Assembly (NCBI GenBank): GCA_041739465.1
Contig: JBGSNX010000034.1
Span: forward strand, 1 to 64,000
Length of the DNA: 64,000 nucleotides
Origin: BOKV01 sp041739465
GTDB lineage: Bacteria > Pseudomonadota > Alphaproteobacteria > Rhizobiales > Rhizobiaceae
Direction: 5' to 3'
The notes under the pieces are model-generated. The model was not told where the DNA came from. It ran no database searches and was given only the letters and a program-made list of their open reading frames with translations. Each line of letters begins with the position of its first letter. Position 1 is the stretch's first letter. A program made the position numbers and the translations under genes. Shown one piece after another: positions 23,739 to 32,416 of this stretch.

Positions 23739-24779
23739 ATGGAAATGGAATCAACGGGTATTTCGTTTGGCGATTTCGCCGGCCTGCTCGAGACGCCGGG
23801 TGTCATATCGCAAAAGGATGTCTCGTATTTTCGCAGCGATGTCTTTCGCGATGGCGTTGTATCCGAAACCGAAGCGAAAGCCATTTTCGCGCTCAATTCC
23901 GGTGTTGGTGAGAAGTGCCCGCAATGGAATGACTATTTTGTTGAGGCGCTATCCTTGTACGTTGTCGAGCAGGCAGAGCCGCGCGGCTACGTCTCCCACG
24001 CCAACGCGGAATGGCTTATCGGGTGCATTGGTGCCGATGGCCGCATCGAGGCTGCCAACGAACTTGAACTCGTGATCAAGGTTTTGGACCGTTCAAAGAA
24101 CTCACCTGAACTGCTTGTTGGCTTTGCGCTTCAAATCGTCGCCAAGGCAGTCTTGGAAGGTCAAGGCCCGCTCGCCAGCGGCCTTCACTTGCAAAAAGGC
24201 GTGATCAACGAAGCTGAGGTCGAGCTGCTGCGCCGGGTGCTTTATGCCTATGGCGGCGAAGCGGGCATTTCAATTTCCCGCACCGAAGCGGAAATCCTGT
24301 TTGACCTCAATGACCGCACCAGCGAGGCACAGAACCATCCTGCCTGGCGCGAGCTATTTGTAAAGGCAATCGCCAACTACCTGATGGCCGCCGCGACAGA
24401 CCGCGCTCCCTTGCGCACCGAGGCAATTGCCCGCGAAGAATGGCTCGAAAGCGATGACAACAGCATCGTTCAGACGCTGACGGGCGCGTTCACCGGTTTT
24501 GGCGAGATGTTCTCCAAATCATTCCTGGATGACATTTTCGACGGCGCGAATGAACAGGTCGAAAAGGCCTGGGCAGCACGCAATGCCCGTATGGAAGCTT
24601 CGATTGCGCAGTCTGAGAGCGTCAACGACATTGAAGCCGACTGGCTCATTGAAAAGCTCAATCAGGATGGCGTCATCCACGACAATGAGAAATCATTGCT
24701 GGCGTTCATTCGGAGCAACACAAGCCAGATTGCGCCTGACCTTGAAGCGCTGATGGACCGCAACCAGATATCAGCTTAG
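23739..24779 (+). CDS. Uncharacterised protein with internal repeats
   Basis: A 346-residue soluble, acidic protein with no signal peptide or membrane segment. Two ~75-residue blocks resemble each other: one from about residue 22 (ISQKDVSYF ... ETEAKAIFALN ... WNDYFVEALSLYV), one from about 155 (INEAEVELL ... RTEAEILFDLN ... WRELFVKAIANYL). A shorter third copy is near the C-terminus (DGVIHDNEKSLLAFI). The recurring DGxIxxxE-x-LL pattern recalls EF-hand or TerB-like helices, but I cannot assign a family. ATG 23739 is preferred (GGAG 10 nt upstream) over GTG 23733. Its 3' end overlaps lipB tail-to-tail by 4 bases. Confidence 0.8.
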   Translation: MEMESTGISFGDFAGLLETPGVISQKDVSYFRSDVFRDGVVSETEAKAIFALNSGVGEKCPQWNDYFVEALSLYVVEQAEPRGYVSHANAEWLIGCIGADGRIEAANELELVIKVLDRSKNSPELLVGFALQIVAKAVLEGQGPLASGLHLQKGVINEAEVELLRRVLYAYGGEAGISISRTEAEILFDLNDRTSEAQNHPAWRELFVKAIANYLMAAATDRAPLRTEAIAREEWLESDDNSIVQTLTGAFTGFGEMFSKSFLDDIFDGANEQVEKAWAARNARMEASIAQSESVNDIEADWLIEKLNQDGVIHDNEKSLLAFIRSNTSQIAPDLEALMDRNQISA

Positions 24780-25519
24780 TCGCCGAAAAAGCCACCGAAG
24801 TTCTTCTTCAGCGCGATATCGAGATCTTCCATCGTAACAGGCAGGCCGAGATCAACAAGGCTCGTCACACCGTGACCGGTCACCCCGCATGGGACGATCC
24901 CGTCAAAGTGCGAAAGATCGGGCTCCACATTGATGGCAATGCCGTGGAAAGTCACCCAGCGCCGGATCCTGATGCCTATGGCGGCGATCTTGTCTTCGCG
25001 CGGCGTACCATCCGGCAATGGCGGTTTTTCCGGCCTTGAAACCCAAACGCCCACCCGGTCGGCCCTGCGCTCACCCGTGATGTTGAAATCGGCAAGTGTG
25101 GCGATAATCCAGTCTTCAAGGGCGCCGACATAGGCGCGCACGTCTTCCCGCCGCCGCTTGAGGTCCAGCATTACATAGGCAACCCGCTGGCCGGGTCCGT
25201 GATAGGTGTGCTCTCCACCGCGCCCGCTGGCATGAACAGGGAAGCTTCCTGGGTCAACAAGGCCACTGTCCTTTGCGCTGGTTCCTGCGGTGTAAAGGGG
25301 AGGGTGCTCCACCAACCACACGCGTTCGGCTGCGCTCCCGTCGCGAATCGAAGCTGCAATTGCCTCCATTTGCGCCACGGCGGCAGCATATTCGGTCAAA
25401 CCGGCGGTGGTCAGCCATTCAACAGCTTGCCCAGGCTGCTGCGGCAGCATGGATGCATGTACCGAACGGTTGCTTGCCGAAGGGCTCATTGCGGTATCAA
25501 ACGGGCGCAAATGGTTCAT
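24776..25519 (-). CDS. lipB: Octanoyl-[acyl-carrier-protein]:protein octanoyltransferase
   Basis: LipB moves octanoate from ACP to lipoyl domains, the first step of lipoate synthesis. About 247 residues with the family motifs WLVEHPPLYTAGTS, RGGEHTYHGPGQRVAY, the conserved Lys in REDKIAAIGIR and the catalytic Cys in IVPCGVTGHGVTSL. The N-terminus is uncertain: TTG at 25528 has the better-placed GGGA site, ATG at 25519 and 25489 are alternatives. Confidence 0.94.
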   Translation of the reverse strand: MNHLRPFDTAMSPSASNRSVHASMLPQQPGQAVEWLTTAGLTEYAAAVAQMEAIAASIRDGSAAERVWLVEHPPLYTAGTSAKDSGLVDPGSFPVHASGRGGEHTYHGPGQRVAYVMLDLKRRREDVRAYVGALEDWIIATLADFNITGERRADRVGVWVSRPEKPPLPDGTPREDKIAAIGIRIRRWVTFHGIAINVEPDLSHFDGIVPCGVTGHGVTSLVDLGLPVTMEDLDIALKKNFGGFFGD

Positions 25520-25671
25520 CCCGTGCAATTAATCCCCACTCCCTGCATTTGCAACGGCTTGCGCAGGCACAGTTCCAGCTGGCAGGCCTTTTTGCGCTTG
25601 TGTGCCAGTCACCCATTTGCTACATGCCGCAAGCCTTGGCCGTGACGATGCGTTGCGGCCTTCTTGTATCG

Positions 25672-25756
25672 GCGGTCGTGGCGGAATTGGTAGACGCGCA
25701 GCGTTGAGGTCGCTGTGGGGCAACCCGTGGAGGTTCGAGTCCTCTCGACCGCACCA
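25672..25756 (+). tRNA. tRNA-Leu (anticodon GAG)
   Basis: 85 nt including an encoded CCA. Acceptor stem GCGGTCG with CGACCGC, D-arm with GG in AATTGGTAGAC, anticodon stem CAGCG/CGCTG around TTGAGGT giving GAG, a long class II variable arm (GGGGCAACCC), and a T-arm with GGTTCGAGTCC. The class II arm and anticodon identify leucine (CUC/CUU codons). Confidence 0.97.
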
Positions 25757-25763
25757 TACATGA

Positions 25764-25791
25764 AAAAACCCCGGTCCAGGCCGGGGTTTTT
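25764..25791. terminator. Bidirectional intrinsic terminator after tRNA-Leu
   Basis: AAAAACCCCGG, loop TCCAGG, CCGGGGTTTTT, with further T downstream. It ends tRNA-Leu on the plus strand and can end the HerA-type gene on the minus strand. Confidence 0.9.
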
Positions 25792-25817
25792 CTTTTTTGG
25801 CAGCACTGCAAATCCGG

Positions 25818-27908
25818 TCAGTTACCGCGCCTGAATGCGTTTATCAGGCTGTTGCCTGCTGCAGGCTTTGGCGGCTCGACATAGGTGCGTGGCGGCGGCA
25901 TTGGGGCAGCTGGCCTTTGTTGAGCTGGAGACTGTTCATTGCGCATGGGCGCACTGGTTTGGGGCAACAGCGAATTGGCCGATTGGGACGGATTGCGCAG
26001 CCCTGCGCCATAATCGGCGCGCTGGTCGGGTGACGGTTGCGGGCGGCGTAGCTGCGCACCTGTCAATGGCTGTCCAGGTGTTGCCTGCCCAGGTATTGGC
26101 TGCCCAGGTGTTGGCGGTACTATCTGGCGCTGTATTCCAGCCGGGAGAACCTTTACGGGCTCAGCCGGTTCACGTGAAGGCAAGGATATCTGTTCGCCAA
26201 GATCGGCAATGCTCGGCAGGTCTTCTTCAGGCCTTGCTGCAGGCTCGCTGTTGCGCATGCGCCGAAGAACTGCACCGATATCGATTTCCTTGCCGTTGCG
26301 AACCGCTTCCTGCATTTCATAGATGTGGCTGCCCGGCAGCAATTCCTTGGAAATGGTCTCGAAGGTCAGGCGCATTGGCGTTTTCAGTCCTTCACCAAAT
26401 GCGATGGCTTCGCGGTTGGCGATGGATGCAAGAAAGCCCACGGTGGTTTGTGCGCCGTTCGTCAGTGCACCACCGATGATCTTCTGGTCAGCGGTGTTGG
26501 AGAGCCGCATTGCAAAGACGGTATTGCACTGGGAAAAGATCGTCGGGTCGAGTTCGCTCGGGCGCTGCGTGATGATGCCAAGATAGACGCCGTACTTGCG
26601 TCCTTCCTTGGCGATGCGGGCAATTGCCTGCCGGGTTGGCCAGAATCCGGCCTTTTCGTCTGCCGGAATGTAACGGTGGGCTTCTTCGCAAACGACGAGT
26701 GTCTGGACGCCGCCATCGCTGGACAAGGCAAGGTCAAAGGCCATCCGGCACAATACCGAAACCACTGAACTCACCACTTCCGATGGCAGTCCCGACATTT
26801 CGACAACGCTGATCGGCTTGTTGTTGATCGGCAGCCGGAAAATCTCGGTGATGACCTGCTGCAGCTTGTCGCCGCCTGCGTTCGCATTGCCGAACATGAA
26901 CTCGAAACGCGGATCGCGGTTGATCGAGACAATCCGGTCCTTGAGGGCCTTGAGCAGCGGCTTTTCGTGCTTGCCTTCAAGCAGGCCCAGCCGTTCGTCG
27001 ATCAGCTTGAGCAGGTCGATGATGCGGTAGGGAACGGGCGAGTCCGCGGTAAAGCCGTTGCGCCCGCTTGTCTTGCGAACCAGCTTGTTTTCCTGGTTTC
27101 CGTCTTGTTGGGTGAAGCGCTCCTTGGCATCGGCTATCAGGTCGCGCAGCAATTCAGCTTCCTGTTCCAGTCCTTTTTGACCGCGAAAAATCACTTCGGT
27201 GATTTCTTCGAACCGGAACATCCAGAACGGCAATTGCAGCGAGCTTGCATCCTTCACCACTGATTCATTGGCAAAAGCGGCGGTGAACTCTGCATGTGGA
27301 TCGAGGATGAGAATGCGCAAATCCTTGCGCTCGGCGATGATCTTGCGAAGGATCAGCGAAACAGAAGTGGACTTGCCAACACCGGTGGAGCCAACAACCG
27401 CGAAATGGCGGGAAAGCAGCTTCTCAAGGTCGATTTTTGCAGGAATTGATGCTTCCTGCGTCAGGTGGCCAACGGTGATCGTGTTGTACGCACCGGCTTT
27501 GTAAATTGCCTGGAGGTCGCCGGAGCGGATGCGGTGGGCTATTGATCCCATCCGTGGATATTGCGCAATGCCGGTGGAAAAGCTTTGCGATCCGTCGTCG
27601 CGTTCGGTGATTTCACCGACCAGTTCCAGATAGATCCGCAAGTAGTTGGAACCGCCTTCGATCCAGCCATCGCCGGCGTTTTCAACCTTGTAGGACTGGC
27701 CGACCACCCGGTTGCGGCCTTCGAGAATGGTGATGAGCAGGCCGACCGCCCAATAGTTTTCCTTGTAATCGACCGCAGGGTCGACTTCTGCAAGAATGAT
27801 GGCTCGGGTTCCATCGCAATCAATGACATGGCCCTGGGTGCGGCGGCGATTTGCGTAATCCGCCTCGCTTTCGCCAATTGCCGGCCTTAGTTGTGCGATT
27901 TGTGTCAT
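25818..27908 (-). CDS. HerA-type ATPase (DUF87/FtsK-HerA superfamily)
   Basis: A 696-residue hexameric-motor-type ATPase. An N-terminal beta-barrel (HAS-like) domain precedes Walker A GSTGVGKS (173-180); Walker B is LVVCEEAH, and the QRPSELDPTIFSQC segment is typical of HerA. The last ~110 residues are Pro/Gln/Ala-rich and disordered, with repeated PGQ units, encoded by a short imperfect DNA repeat near 26069-26117. HerA proteins move DNA, often with the nuclease NurA; no NurA gene is adjacent here. Function in this organism is unknown. Confidence 0.88.
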   Translation of the reverse strand: MTQIAQLRPAIGESEADYANRRRTQGHVIDCDGTRAIILAEVDPAVDYKENYWAVGLLITILEGRNRVVGQSYKVENAGDGWIEGGSNYLRIYLELVGEITERDDGSQSFSTGIAQYPRMGSIAHRIRSGDLQAIYKAGAYNTITVGHLTQEASIPAKIDLEKLLSRHFAVVGSTGVGKSTSVSLILRKIIAERKDLRILILDPHAEFTAAFANESVVKDASSLQLPFWMFRFEEITEVIFRGQKGLEQEAELLRDLIADAKERFTQQDGNQENKLVRKTSGRNGFTADSPVPYRIIDLLKLIDERLGLLEGKHEKPLLKALKDRIVSINRDPRFEFMFGNANAGGDKLQQVITEIFRLPINNKPISVVEMSGLPSEVVSSVVSVLCRMAFDLALSSDGGVQTLVVCEEAHRYIPADEKAGFWPTRQAIARIAKEGRKYGVYLGIITQRPSELDPTIFSQCNTVFAMRLSNTADQKIIGGALTNGAQTTVGFLASIANREAIAFGEGLKTPMRLTFETISKELLPGSHIYEMQEAVRNGKEIDIGAVLRRMRNSEPAARPEEDLPSIADLGEQISLPSREPAEPVKVLPAGIQRQIVPPTPGQPIPGQATPGQPLTGAQLRRPQPSPDQRADYGAGLRNPSQSANSLLPQTSAPMRNEQSPAQQRPAAPMPPPRTYVEPPKPAAGNSLINAFRRGN

Positions 27909-28090
27909 TCATGCCCCCGTTACACTTCGGAAGGTAACACTTCACCGTTAATGTCATGTTTGCAGTGATGGTGAACAAACCCCTGCAATGGCCGCAGTGC
28001 CGGACCGGGATTTCAAGGAATGCTCCTTGCCAAACAGGCTTTGTGGCACCATCTGATGAGCACAAAATTCAGCACCAAGAGGGAAGCCAA

Positions 28091-28546
28091 ATGCAGATCA
28101 ATGTGAACGGCCAGATGACCGAGATTGGCGATGATCCGCAAATGCCGCTGCTTTGGGCCTTGCGCGACATTGCCGGCCTCAAAGGTACCAAATTTGGCTG
28201 CGGTGTGGCAGCATGCGGGGCCTGCACGGTGTTGCTGGATGGCCAGCCGGTTCGTTCCTGCCAGACACTGGTTGGCGATGTGACCGGAGCCATCACCACC
28301 ATCGAAGGCATAGGCAGCCCTGAAAACCTCAACAAGGTGCAGCAGGCTTGGCTTGATGAACAAGTGCCGCAATGTGGGTACTGCCAATCCGGACAAATCC
28401 TGGCCGCTGTTGCGCTGCTTGAGCAGACACCCCAGCCCAGCGATGCAGACATCGACGATTTCATGTCAGGCAATCTTTGCCGGTGCGGAACCTACCCGCG
28501 CATCAAGGCGGCGATCAAGCGGGCTGCAGGACAGGGAGCGGCATGA
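28091..28546 (+). CDS. [2Fe-2S] subunit of a molybdenum hydroxylase (isoquinoline 1-oxidoreductase alpha type)
   Basis: The 151-residue small subunit carries electrons from the molybdenum site. It has the plant-type cluster motif GCGVAACGACTV plus the distal cysteine in RSCQTL, and the second cluster motif CGYCQSGQ with NLCRCGTYPRI. It starts at the ATG at 28091 (GGGAAG upstream) and overlaps the large-subunit gene by four bases. No FAD subunit is nearby, matching the two-subunit IorAB/aldehyde oxidase group. Confidence 0.9.
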   Translation: MQINVNGQMTEIGDDPQMPLLWALRDIAGLKGTKFGCGVAACGACTVLLDGQPVRSCQTLVGDVTGAITTIEGIGSPENLNKVQQAWLDEQVPQCGYCQSGQILAAVALLEQTPQPSDADIDDFMSGNLCRCGTYPRIKAAIKRAAGQGAA

Positions 28547-30822
28547 CCATGGGCATTGCAAAAATAGCAAGACGCACGTTTCTGATTGGCGCGGCTGCCA
28601 TTGCCGGCGGCATTGCGGTCGGCACTTACTTCGTTCGCAAACCCTGGGACAACCCGCTTGAAAAGGACCTTGCGCAAGGCGAGGCGACCTTCAATCCTTT
28701 CATCAAGATTGCCTCGGACGAAACGATCACGGTCATTGTTCCGCGCGCCGAAATGGGGCAGGGCGTGCAGACCACCTTGGCAGCCTTCGTAGCCGAAGAA
28801 CTTGACGTTCCCCTTGGCAAGCTGACGATTGAGCACGGCCCCGGATCGTTTGCTTACTTCAATTCGGCAATGCTGGAAGATGGCGGGCCGTTTCCGTTTT
28901 TCGACGAGAGCTTCATTGCAGAAACAATGCGTTCGGCTTCCGGGCCGCTTTCCAAGATGCTTGGCTTGCAGGTGACGGGAGGGTCGTCGTCAACGCGCGA
29001 TGCCTTTGAAAAGATGCGTCAGGCCGGTGCTGCTGCGCGCCAGATGCTGATTGCAGCCGCAGCTGCACGATGGAACGTCAACGCACAGTCGCTTTCGACC
29101 GCTGACGGATTTGTCGTGGATGCAGCAAGCGGCAACAAGGCAAGTTACGGCTCGCTGGCTGCCGAGGCAGGAAAGCTTCCAGCCCCCGGATCGCTGGTTC
29201 TCAAGGACAAGGCGGAGTGGAAAATCCTTGGCAAGTCGCAGCCGCGCACTGACCTCTTGGCGAAAGTGACCGGCACAGCGCAGTTCGGCATCGATGTCGA
29301 CCTGCCGGATATGCTCTCTGGCACCGTGCGCATGAGCCCGCGTTTCGGCGCCAAGGCCAAAAGCATGAACGATGCAGAAGCCTTGAAGATCAAGGGTGTG
29401 CTGAAAGTCGTGCCGATCAATGCGCCGGCCGGTTCAGGTTTCGGAGTTATCGCACAGAACACTTGGGCCGCTTTCCAAGGAGCAGAGGCGCTCGTGATCG
29501 AGTGGGAGGATGCAGCCTATCCAGCCTCGAGCCAGGCCCAGACCGATGCGCTGAGAGGGCAATTATCCAAGCCAGCCGATTTCACTTTGCGCAATGATGG
29601 CGATGTTACCGTGGCTTTTGCCGATGCGCCGCGCGAGGAAGTGCTTGAAGCTGAATATTCTGTGCCATTCCTTGCCCATGCCTGCATGGAGCCGATGAAC
29701 GCCACTGCCCGCTGGAAGGACGGCGTTCTCGACATCTGGGCACCAAACCAGGGGCCGGCCATCCTGCAGATGGTTGCAGCCCCGCTGGTCGGAGTCGAAG
29801 CCGCTGATGTGCGGGTTCACACGACTTTTCTTGGCGGTGGATTTGGCAGGCGCGCGGAAGCCGATTTCCCGACCTATGCCGTGGAAATGGCGAAGGTTGC
29901 GGACGGCATACCGGTCAAGGTGGTCTGGACGCGCGAAGAAGACATGCGCCACGATGCGTATCGCCCGGCAGCAGTTGCAAAGATGAAAGCAAGGGTGCGC
30001 AAGGGAGAGGGACCCGTGGCAGTGGACATCGCGGTGGCTGCACCGTCGGTCATTGCCAGCGTGCTCAAACGTACGTTCCCGTCAATTTCGCCGATGGGAC
30101 CGGACAAGACGCTCACTGAAGGTTCGCATGATCAGCCTTTGACAATCGCCAACTACCGGGTTGCCGGGCACAAGACTGATCTGGGCATCCCAGTCGGTTT
30201 CTGGCGTTCGGTCGGAAATTCCTACAACGGTTTTTTCCACGAGTGTTTTCTGGATGAGATTGCAACAGCATCCGGCGTTGACCCGCTCGAAATGCGGCTG
30301 AAGCTGATGGCGCAATATCCAGCAGCTACAGGCGCACTGAAGAAAGTGGCTGAGATGTCCGGCTGGGGCCGCGATCCTGGACCGGGCAGGGGCCTAGGCA
30401 TCGCACACACGCTGTCCTTTGGCGCATGGGTAGCAGAGGTTGCGCAGGTGCATGTTTCACCGGAAGGTCTGCGCATCGAGAACATCTGGTGCGCCATCGA
30501 AATCGGCCAGGCCATGGACCCAGGCATCGTCAAGGCACAAACGATGTCCGGCATCGTTTTCGGTCTGTCGTCTGCTCTGGGACAGGAAATCACGTTCGCC
30601 AACGGGGAAGTTGAACAATCCAATTTCACTGATTTTGATGCGATGCGGATGAGCCAATGCCCGCGCATCGAGGTCGAAATTCTGGAAACCTTCCACAAGA
30701 TGGGGGGTGCAGGTGAACCGGGTACGCCGCCTTCAATTCCTGCAGTTGCCAATGCGATTTTCAAGGCAACCGGCAAGCGGCTCCGCTCCATGCCGTTTGG
30801 CAAGGAAGTCGATTTCGCCTGA
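28543..30822 (+). CDS. Molybdopterin-binding subunit of a molybdenum hydroxylase (isoquinoline 1-oxidoreductase beta type)
   Basis: A 759-residue xanthine-dehydrogenase-superfamily catalytic subunit. The N-terminus has a twin-arginine signal (ARRTFLIGAAAIAGG), so the complex is probably exported folded, with the small subunit piggy-backing. Landmarks are PRAEMGQGVQTTL, the cofactor-binding HTTFLGGGFGRRAE, GFWRSVGNSYN and the C-terminal GGAGEPGTPPSIPAVANA, which holds the catalytic Glu. Start overlaps the small subunit. Substrate (N-heterocycle or aldehyde) cannot be told. Confidence 0.9.
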   Translation: MTMGIAKIARRTFLIGAAAIAGGIAVGTYFVRKPWDNPLEKDLAQGEATFNPFIKIASDETITVIVPRAEMGQGVQTTLAAFVAEELDVPLGKLTIEHGPGSFAYFNSAMLEDGGPFPFFDESFIAETMRSASGPLSKMLGLQVTGGSSSTRDAFEKMRQAGAAARQMLIAAAAARWNVNAQSLSTADGFVVDAASGNKASYGSLAAEAGKLPAPGSLVLKDKAEWKILGKSQPRTDLLAKVTGTAQFGIDVDLPDMLSGTVRMSPRFGAKAKSMNDAEALKIKGVLKVVPINAPAGSGFGVIAQNTWAAFQGAEALVIEWEDAAYPASSQAQTDALRGQLSKPADFTLRNDGDVTVAFADAPREEVLEAEYSVPFLAHACMEPMNATARWKDGVLDIWAPNQGPAILQMVAAPLVGVEAADVRVHTTFLGGGFGRRAEADFPTYAVEMAKVADGIPVKVVWTREEDMRHDAYRPAAVAKMKARVRKGEGPVAVDIAVAAPSVIASVLKRTFPSISPMGPDKTLTEGSHDQPLTIANYRVAGHKTDLGIPVGFWRSVGNSYNGFFHECFLDEIATASGVDPLEMRLKLMAQYPAATGALKKVAEMSGWGRDPGPGRGLGIAHTLSFGAWVAEVAQVHVSPEGLRIENIWCAIEIGQAMDPGIVKAQTMSGIVFGLSSALGQEITFANGEVEQSNFTDFDAMRMSQCPRIEVEILETFHKMGGAGEPGTPPSIPAVANAIFKATGKRLRSMPFGKEVDFA

Positions 30823-30833
30823 TCTTTGAAAAG

Positions 30834-30864
30834 GTGTCCGACCCTTTCGGGTCGGGCACATTTT
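30834..30864 (+). terminator. Intrinsic terminator after the molybdenum hydroxylase operon
   Basis: GTGTCCGACCC (30834-30844), TTTC loop, GGGTCGGGCAC (30849-30859) with one G-U pair, then ATTTT. Confidence 0.85.
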
Positions 30865-30980
30865 GCCTGGAAAAACCCCGGGCAATTTAAATCACGATAC
30901 CCCGAACTTTATTGGTGGCGCTTTCTGTCTTGTTCCGGCTAAGGATTGGCAACCGCAATCACCTTTGGGGTTGATTTGCC

Positions 30981-32396
30981 ATGAGCGACCCGCACGACAC
31001 GGCTGAGACCGCCCTCGCGCCTGAATCAGTGCGCGAGGTTCAGGCCGTTTACGACGAAGATGGCTATCTTCGCGAAGACTATGTCGTCGGCATCGAAGAG
31101 GTGCTGGAAACGGGCGATGCTGCGGCGGTTCGCGCTTTTGTCGAGCCGTTGCACGAAACCGAACTGGGCGACCTGCTTGAAGCGCTGAATTCAGGCCAGC
31201 GCGCACGTCTGGTTCAGCTTGCGGGCGATGCTTTCGACTTGACGGCACTCACCGAGGTCGACGAGGCAATTCGCCTTGAGATCATCGACGCGTTGTCCAA
31301 CGCACAGATCGCCGAGGCCGTTCAGGAACTCGATTCCGATGATGCGGTCTACATCCTTGAAGACATGGAAACCGAGGACCAGGACGAGGTTCTCGCTGCC
31401 CTGCCGTTTGAGGAGCGATTGCGGCTTCGCCGCGCACTGGACTATGGCGAAGAAACTGCCGGTCGGCGCATGCAGTCGGAATTCATCGCGGTGCCGCCTT
31501 ACTGGTCGATTGGCCAAACCATTGACTACATGCGCGACGACAGGGAACTGCCCGACCGGTTTCACGAAATCTTTGTCGTCAGCCCGCAATATGAACTGAT
31601 CGGTTCGGTGCCGCTGGATCGCCTTCTGCGCTCGCAGCGCAAGGTCAAGATCGGCGATATAGCCGAGGATGTCCGCTCCATCCCTGCCGACGAGGACCAG
31701 GAGCAAGCGGCGCGGCTGTTCGAACAATACGATCTTCTGTCCGCGCCAGTTGTTGATGAAGCGCGCCGGCTGGTTGGCGTCCTGACCATCGATGACGTGG
31801 TCGACGTCATCAATCAGGAAGCCGACGAAGACATCAAGCGCATGGGCGGTGTCGGCGACGAAGAGCTTTCCGACAGCGTTCTGGAAATTGCAAAGTCGCG
31901 CTTCCTGTGGCTGTTTGTGAACCTGTTCACGGCAATCCTGGCTTCATTGGTTATCGGGCTTTTCGATGCGACCATCGAACAAATGGTGGCACTGGCAATA
32001 CTGATGCCGATCGTCGCTTCAATGGGTGGCAATGCGGGAACGCAAACAATGACCGTGGCTGTGCGCGCACTGGCAACCCGCGAGATCGATGCACGCAACA
32101 TGCGCCGCGTGATCTTGCGCGAATTGGCGGTGGGCATGATCAACGGCGTGGTTTTCGCCGCCCTGATTGGGGCGATGGCCGGACTCTGGTTTGCAAGCTT
32201 CAGCATTGGCCTGGTCATTGCGGCGGCAATGGTGGTCAACATGATTTCCGCAGCACTCGCCGGCATTCTCATACCCATCCTGCTGGACAGGTTCGAGATT
32301 GATCCAGCCGTAGCCTCAAGCGTTTTCGTCACCACGGTTACCGACGTGGTGGGTTTTTTCGCATTTCTGGGGCTTGCAGCGTGGTGGTTTGGCTAG
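30981..32396 (+). CDS. mgtE: Magnesium transporter MgtE
   Basis: Mg2+-gated channel of the inner membrane. The 471 residues follow the MgtE plan: an acidic N-terminal helical domain, tandem CBS domains (IFVVSPQYELIGSVPLDRLL and SAPVVDEARRLVGVLTIDDV), the plug helix, and five membrane segments with the signature MPIVASMGGNAGTQT. Its own promoter probably lies after the terminator at 30864. I did not find a convincing Mg2+ riboswitch in the ~115-nt leader. Confidence 0.95.
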   Translation: MSDPHDTAETALAPESVREVQAVYDEDGYLREDYVVGIEEVLETGDAAAVRAFVEPLHETELGDLLEALNSGQRARLVQLAGDAFDLTALTEVDEAIRLEIIDALSNAQIAEAVQELDSDDAVYILEDMETEDQDEVLAALPFEERLRLRRALDYGEETAGRRMQSEFIAVPPYWSIGQTIDYMRDDRELPDRFHEIFVVSPQYELIGSVPLDRLLRSQRKVKIGDIAEDVRSIPADEDQEQAARLFEQYDLLSAPVVDEARRLVGVLTIDDVVDVINQEADEDIKRMGGVGDEELSDSVLEIAKSRFLWLFVNLFTAILASLVIGLFDATIEQMVALAILMPIVASMGGNAGTQTMTVAVRALATREIDARNMRRVILRELAVGMINGVVFAALIGAMAGLWFASFSIGLVIAAAMVVNMISAALAGILIPILLDRFEIDPAVASSVFVTTVTDVVGFFAFLGLAAWWFG

Positions 32397-32416
32397 CCGG
32401 GCAGTTTGCAACCCGA

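Noticed and set aside
25672..25756. tRNA-Leu as an integration site for a genomic island
   Set aside because: No integrase, no duplicated 3' tRNA end and no change in gene type on either side.
26069..26117. Short repeats in the HerA-type gene as a CRISPR or minisatellite locus
   Set aside because: They are in frame and encode the PGQ-rich protein tail; there are no spacers of constant length.
30865..30980. Magnesium riboswitch ahead of mgtE
   Set aside because: The leader is short and I could not find an M-box or YkoK-type conserved structure.
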